Of a DNA stretch of 64,000 bases, positions 59,301 through 64,000 are shown in pieces. Position numbers and translations under genes: made by a program. Location: positions 806,001-870,000 of the forward strand of contig SRSI01000010.1 in assembly GCA_005656395.1 (NCBI GenBank). The letters are read 5' to 3'. Origin of the DNA: Strongyloides papillosus (taxonomy: Eukaryota; Nematoda; Chromadorea; Rhabditida; Strongyloididae). The notes beneath the pieces were generated by a model. It was not told the origin of the DNA, searched no databases, and was given only the letters and a program-made list of their open reading frames with translations. Numbering within the stretch: the stretch's first letter is position 1; each line of letters starts with the position of its first letter.

Positions 59301-61904
59301 TTAAATATTTACATTAAAAAATTTAATTTTATATATTAAAATAGATTGTTACTACAATAACTAGTTATCAATGCTTCACTGTCTGTACATAGGTTATTTA
59401 TCAATACAAAAATTGTACATTTAAATTTAGGTGATCATTAAGATGAAACTTTGAATGATCTTTTATTCATTTATCTTCTTTTCTTTGTATATTTCATAGC
59501 TTACAAATAACCTTCCATTTTAATGTTTATTTTTATAAGTTTATAATACCAATTAAACAACTGATTTCAACTTGAAAATACTGACGTTTATAGGAAAAAT
59601 GATATTCTTGATTAAGAAAAATGCTTTAATATGATCGTTCTATTAAATAAGTCATTATAGGAGAATATAATACAATAATACAAAGTATTTTAATTTTGTA
59701 TTTAGATTATTCATAGAATTTCTCTATATAATACATTATCTTCAAAATTTCTGAAACATTGTTTTCTCAAGATTACAGAATAATTAAAATGACAATTACA
59801 ATTTTGTATTATTGCTATAAATTTAAAATTATAAAATGATCTAACTTTTATTGCTTGATAATTTGTCTACTATGATATGGTAAAGAAATTATTTATCTAC
59901 TACATTTTGGATATTTAAGCTTCTTTTCTACTTATTAAGTATTTCTCTTATATAGTTTTACGCAAATGTTACAATTAGCCTGATGATCCAATACAAATTG
60001 GTTTTTTTCTCAACAGTTAGCTTTCTAAAACTTAAGAAATAGTTTTTAAAATAAACTAAATTTTTTTAGTAATCCAAAATATCAACAAATGTGTGCTTAT
60101 ATAAAGTGTCCTTACTTTATTTATTTCTTCAAATTTTTTTGCAATTATTCTTATTTTTTGAATGAACTTCATAGCTTGATGTGAAATAAAGTGGTATTCC
60201 TTATTATTTATTTATATTGTATTATATATCAAATTAGTGAATATTATAAATCATAATTTATAGTATGCACTATGGATATTTTTGTATCGCATATGACTTG
60301 TCCTTAGATTTTTATAAGTTAATTATGTAGATGTCAATATTTTTAGTTATACCAGATTTTATATAATTTTTATTAAGCGTTTATTTTTTATTGCAAGTAT
60401 TTGAAAAAACAACTTTGTGAACTTAAATTATAAAATTTCACACATGTTAACCTATGATAAATTATTTACGACAGATTAAACGTTCATTTTATCATTATTT
60501 TCCTATAAATTTTACTACTACTTTGCTAATATTGATTTTTTTCCCATATATATACTGACAACAGGCTTTAGCATTATATTTCACCCGACAAAAATTGTCT
60601 TTTGGCAGTAAGCCTTTTGCTTAACATACTTCCGAAATTGATAACAGAAGCGGTCAGTAACTTTTAAACTAGTTATATATTTTCGCTTTATGTTTTTAAT
60701 GTTAAGGAATCTTATTTTTTTGCTTAAATACACAATGCACTTATATTTTAATACGCATATTTTCCAAACTTTTTATGCCTCACATAGTTTATATTTTTGT
60801 CAATGTAAAAATCATAATATTTTGATAGATTATTACGGAGATTATATATTGACCTTAAATAGCAACCAACTGATTAAGTAAAGATATACTACTCTCATCA
60901 TATCATAATTCTTTCTTTCTTTCGACATACACTTAATATGAATTTTTATTGTTTCTTTAAATTATACTACTATGTTATAACAATGATTGACCAACATATA
61001 CAATGGAATTAGTGTGAAAAAAGTGAGTGAGAGTTTATTCTTTAGACATAATTCCATTATAATCATCTTATATGTATACCTTATTTAATGGCATTTTAAG
61101 GATGAATTGTAATGATGGATTGAATTAAAACAAACGGCCCTAACTGCTGTGTAGCATATGCACTCATTATCCATTCAAATATGTTCCTTTCATTTCTTAT
61201 ACCACTTTTATTAATGATTTATATTTATCATTGTTATATAATTTGGGAAAAAATTACTTTTATTATATTGTATTTTTCATTGAGTAAGAGTTATAGTATA
61301 GACTAATAAATTATATTTAACTATTAATATACAAATAAACACTATCATATAAATCGGTTTATATAATATTAATTGAAATGACAGTATTGAATGAAAAAAT
61401 CTTTTAAATACTAAATTTTTTATTTATATTTCTTTCAATGTATCAGATTTTATTTATTGTAATGGCGTGATCAAAATTAAGTGGAAAAAGAATAAAATAG
61501 ATTGTTTAAATTTTTATTTTACATGATGGAGGGAATGATGAAAGAGGAGTTTAACATATTTGGATTTGATATTTACCGATATGTACAATTTTATTTAACG
61601 TTTTATTATAGGATATTTCAATTCTCTTTGCTTACATAATATTATCTTTGTATTTTAGATAACATATTAGAAAAACAAGAAAATATTAACTCTATACTTT
61701 AAATGAAATTCTACAAACTTTTTTATTTTTAATTACATTTTTCAAAGTATAATTTTGGATTATATTTATATACTATATTGTTTTAGTTAAAATATTATAA
61801 ATTAACTAAGTTAATTGAACGTACTTATCATTGAAAAGAGAAATTAAAGATTTTATCAATTTTTATCTGTAAATAGATATTGTATTTCTTTTTGAAATCT
61901 TTCT
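56388..61904. other. Gene-free interval, 5.5 kb
   Basis: The longest gap in the window, between rpl-3 and the formin gene, which diverge. AT-rich with only chance-length open frames; the longest, 58142-58381, is Phe/Leu/Ile-rich and looks spurious. Slightly less AT-rich patches lie near 60565-60665 and 61120-61165. It probably contains both promoters and perhaps a 5' non-coding exon of the formin gene. No tRNA, rRNA, snRNA or transposon recognised. Confidence 0.5.
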
Positions 61905-61907
61905 AGT
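61905..61907 (+). promoter_or_regulatory. Candidate splice acceptor before formin start
   Basis: CTTTCTAG ends at 61906, one base before the ATG at 61908. Either a spliced-leader acceptor or the 3' end of a 5'-UTR intron reaching into the upstream 5.5 kb. Confidence 0.5.
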
Positions 61908-64000
61908 ATGGTTGCTATTGAAAGAAAGTCAACAACAAATATGAATAAACCACCTTCACCAAGTTTATCTTCAGGATCTTCTACCAACGGAAATATTATT
62001 ACCGATGATAAAGCAATGGTTTTAGAAGGAAAAGATTTGCCAATGCCAAGTGAGGAAGAGATATTAAAAGAATTTGAAAATGTTTTAGTATGTTTTATGT
62101 TACTTAAAAATTTATAGGGATGATTTTTTTTAGAAAAAAATGGACTTACCCCCAGATAAAATTAGGTTATTAAGAGATTATGATTTGAAGAAAAAGTGGG
62201 ATTTGGTGAGAGATCAAAAGAACATGTACTCTGTTACAGATTCCTCAGTTTATCTAGAAAAACTTTCACTGTATCTTGATCCTAAAACTTTTAAGAAAAG
62301 TAAAAAGAAACTTGGAAATGATACATCAACTTCCATTTTAAAGCACATAGAAATTTCATTGAGAACAAATTCGATTGATTGGGTTAAGTCTTTTCTTGAT
62401 CCTTCTACAAATAATGGACTCAAAATTCTAGTTGAATATTTAACACAACTGCAAAATTCTGTAGTACAAAGTCAACTTCAACATGCTGACAGTATATCTC
62501 AACATTCAACAAATTCCTCTATCTTAAATACAAGTGGAGCTTTTAGTTATACAAGTGGTGAATATTATGGTGCCAATACTTTAGCAAGCAACTCCTCAAG
62601 TGGACATGATGAAGGTATCACTTATAATATAAATTTTAATAATTTCATTCTAGGAAACATAGGTGATCGTCAAACATCACTTACAAATATGCCATCAACA
62701 TTATCAGCAACGATGAAACAAAATTTATTCCAAAAAGCGATAGAAGGAAAGAGTAAAGGAAAAGTAAATAAATATCTTGGAGATCCTGAAAATGATATTC
62801 ATGTTTGTGTATCCTGTTTACGTGCTATAATGAACAATAAAAATGGTTTTAATATGGTTTTTAATGATCCACAAGCTATTTATTGCATAACGAGGAGCAT
62901 TTTACATCAATCCTTACGGACAAAATCTTTAGTAATGGAATTACTATCTGCAATTTGTTTAGTTAAAGGTGGACATGAATTAATAATTAATTCATTCAAC
63001 AGATTCAAATTAGACCATAAAGAAATTACACGCTTTCAATATCTAATGATATATTTTCGTAATCCACCTCAATTTCATGTTGATTTTATGAGTAGTTGTA
63101 TGCAATTTATCAATATACTTGTTCATTCTGTCGAAGATATGAATTATCGAGCCTATTTACAATATGAATTTACAATGTTAGGATTAGATGATTATTTGGA
63201 ACAATTAAAAGATAATCCATGTGAAAGTCTCCAAAATCAACGAATTGCATATTTAGATAACTATTTGGATATTGCAAGTTTAATTGAAGATTCTTCTATA
63301 AAAGCAAATTTATTGTTAGAAAAAGAGGAATTAGAAAATAAGCTTTCTAGAAAAATTGAGGATATACAAATTATTGAGGCTGATTATATTTCAAATGTAG
63401 AACAATTAAATAGAAGAATGAATGAATTGATAGATGAAAAAGAAAAAATCCGAGGAGAATATGATAATCATGTAAATACACTTCAAAGAACTTTGACACA
63501 AAAAGAAAAAGATATGAGAGAAAAAGAAGTTAAATTTGAATTAAGAATTCAAGAATTAGAAAAAATTCAAAATGCAATGGAGATTGGTTTGAAAAAAGCA
63601 CAAGATCAACAATTGAAGATATTAGAAACTCATAAAGATAAAGATACAGTCAAGGTTCCTCCTCCTCCAGCGCCACCACTACCAACAACGAAATCAACTT
63701 CGAAATCTTCAATTTCTTCTAACTCAAGTGCGGCGCCACCGCCCCCACCACCTCCACCATTGTTACAATCATCATCAAGTCAAAAAAATAAAATCCCGCC
63801 TCCACCCCCACCATTATTGGGTTCAAAGAGTGGAGCTGGAATTCCTCCACCACCACCACCACTTATTGGAGGAAATAAAAAGATACCTATTTTACCTTCT
63901 AATGAGGCATTACCAATAAAAAAAGTTGTTGAAACCAAAAATAAACTTCCACTACTTAATTGGACACCAATGAAACCTGCACAAGTAAAAGAAACTATCT
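61908..64000 (+). CDS. frl-1: Formin, FMNL/FRL type (3' end outside window)
   Basis: Formins nucleate and elongate unbranched actin filaments; the FMNL group is controlled by Rho-family GTPases. Exons 61908-62087, 62134-62614 and 62654 onward (introns 46 and 39 bp), open to the window end, about 670 residues so far. In order: an N-terminal Ser-rich segment and the GTPase-binding region (MPSEEEILKEFENVL, LPPDKIRLLRDYDLKKKWDLV); the armadillo-like FH3 region, with the FMNL hallmarks HVCVSCLRAIMNNKNGF and VMELLSAICLVKGGHE; a coiled coil; an FH1 region with four Pro runs; and the start of FH2 (LPLLNWTPMKP). The usual N-terminal myristoylation start of vertebrate FMNLs (Met-Gly) is absent: this protein begins Met-Val. 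The rest of FH2 and any DAD are beyond the window. Confidence 0.9.

Overview
The window is nuclear DNA of a very AT-rich nematode. Genes have short introns, mostly 35-70 bp, with GTAAGT/GTATGT donors and TTTTAG/TTTCAG acceptors. Several start codons lie 1-17 nt after a strong acceptor, as expected where mRNAs receive a trans-spliced leader. Composition, intron size and gene content fit a clade IV nematode such as Strongyloididae; this placement is inference, not a database match. I found no operons in the bacterial sense, no CRISPR, no tRNA or rRNA, and no recognisable transposon.

Layout, left to right. 0.1-7.1 kb, minus: thoc-2 (mRNA export) and an unrecognised charged protein. 7.3-12.9 kb, minus: a membrane adenylyl cyclase with a 2.2 kb first intron. 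15.3-22.6 kb: TBL3/UTP13 (minus), then KGD4 and the tubulin deglutamylase ccpp-1 (plus); all three carry single-base frameshifts. 22.7-29.2 kb, minus: a full-length animal-type transglutaminase, two tandem LETM1-domain genes (one damaged, one intact) and a tamalin-like PDZ scaffold. 31.1-38.2 kb, plus: a secreted Cys-rich repeat protein, a gamma-synergin-like EH protein and a seven-helix receptor. 38.3-43.8 kb, minus: sqv-3, a GKAP/DLGAP-domain protein and a two-SWIB-domain protein. 44.6-54.5 kb: PPME1 (plus), eIF2B-alpha (minus), emc-2 (plus), a GH18 chitinase-like protein (minus), a TPX2/TPXL-1-like protein, CstF-50 and let-858/CWC22 (all plus). 54.8-56.4 kb, minus: rpl-3, with a box C/D snoRNA candidate in one intron and a possible unproductive splice form in another. 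56.4-61.9 kb: a gene-free stretch. 61.9-64.0 kb, plus: the 5' part of an FMNL-type formin (frl-1), cut by the window end.

Most genes are housekeeping: RNA processing and export (thoc-2, CstF-50, CWC22), ribosome and translation (TBL3, rpl-3, eIF2B-alpha), mitochondria (KGD4, LETM1-domain pair) and the secretory pathway (emc-2, sqv-3). Others act in signalling or the cytoskeleton. No previously unknown multi-gene system was evident. The best leads are the snoRNA inside rpl-3, the transglutaminase with an intact catalytic triad, the diverged TPX2-like protein, the damaged/intact LETM1 pair, and the dense cluster of indels over TBL3.

Exon borders were worked out by hand from splice signals and reading phase. 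For every gene called intact and complete, the exon lengths sum to a multiple of three.
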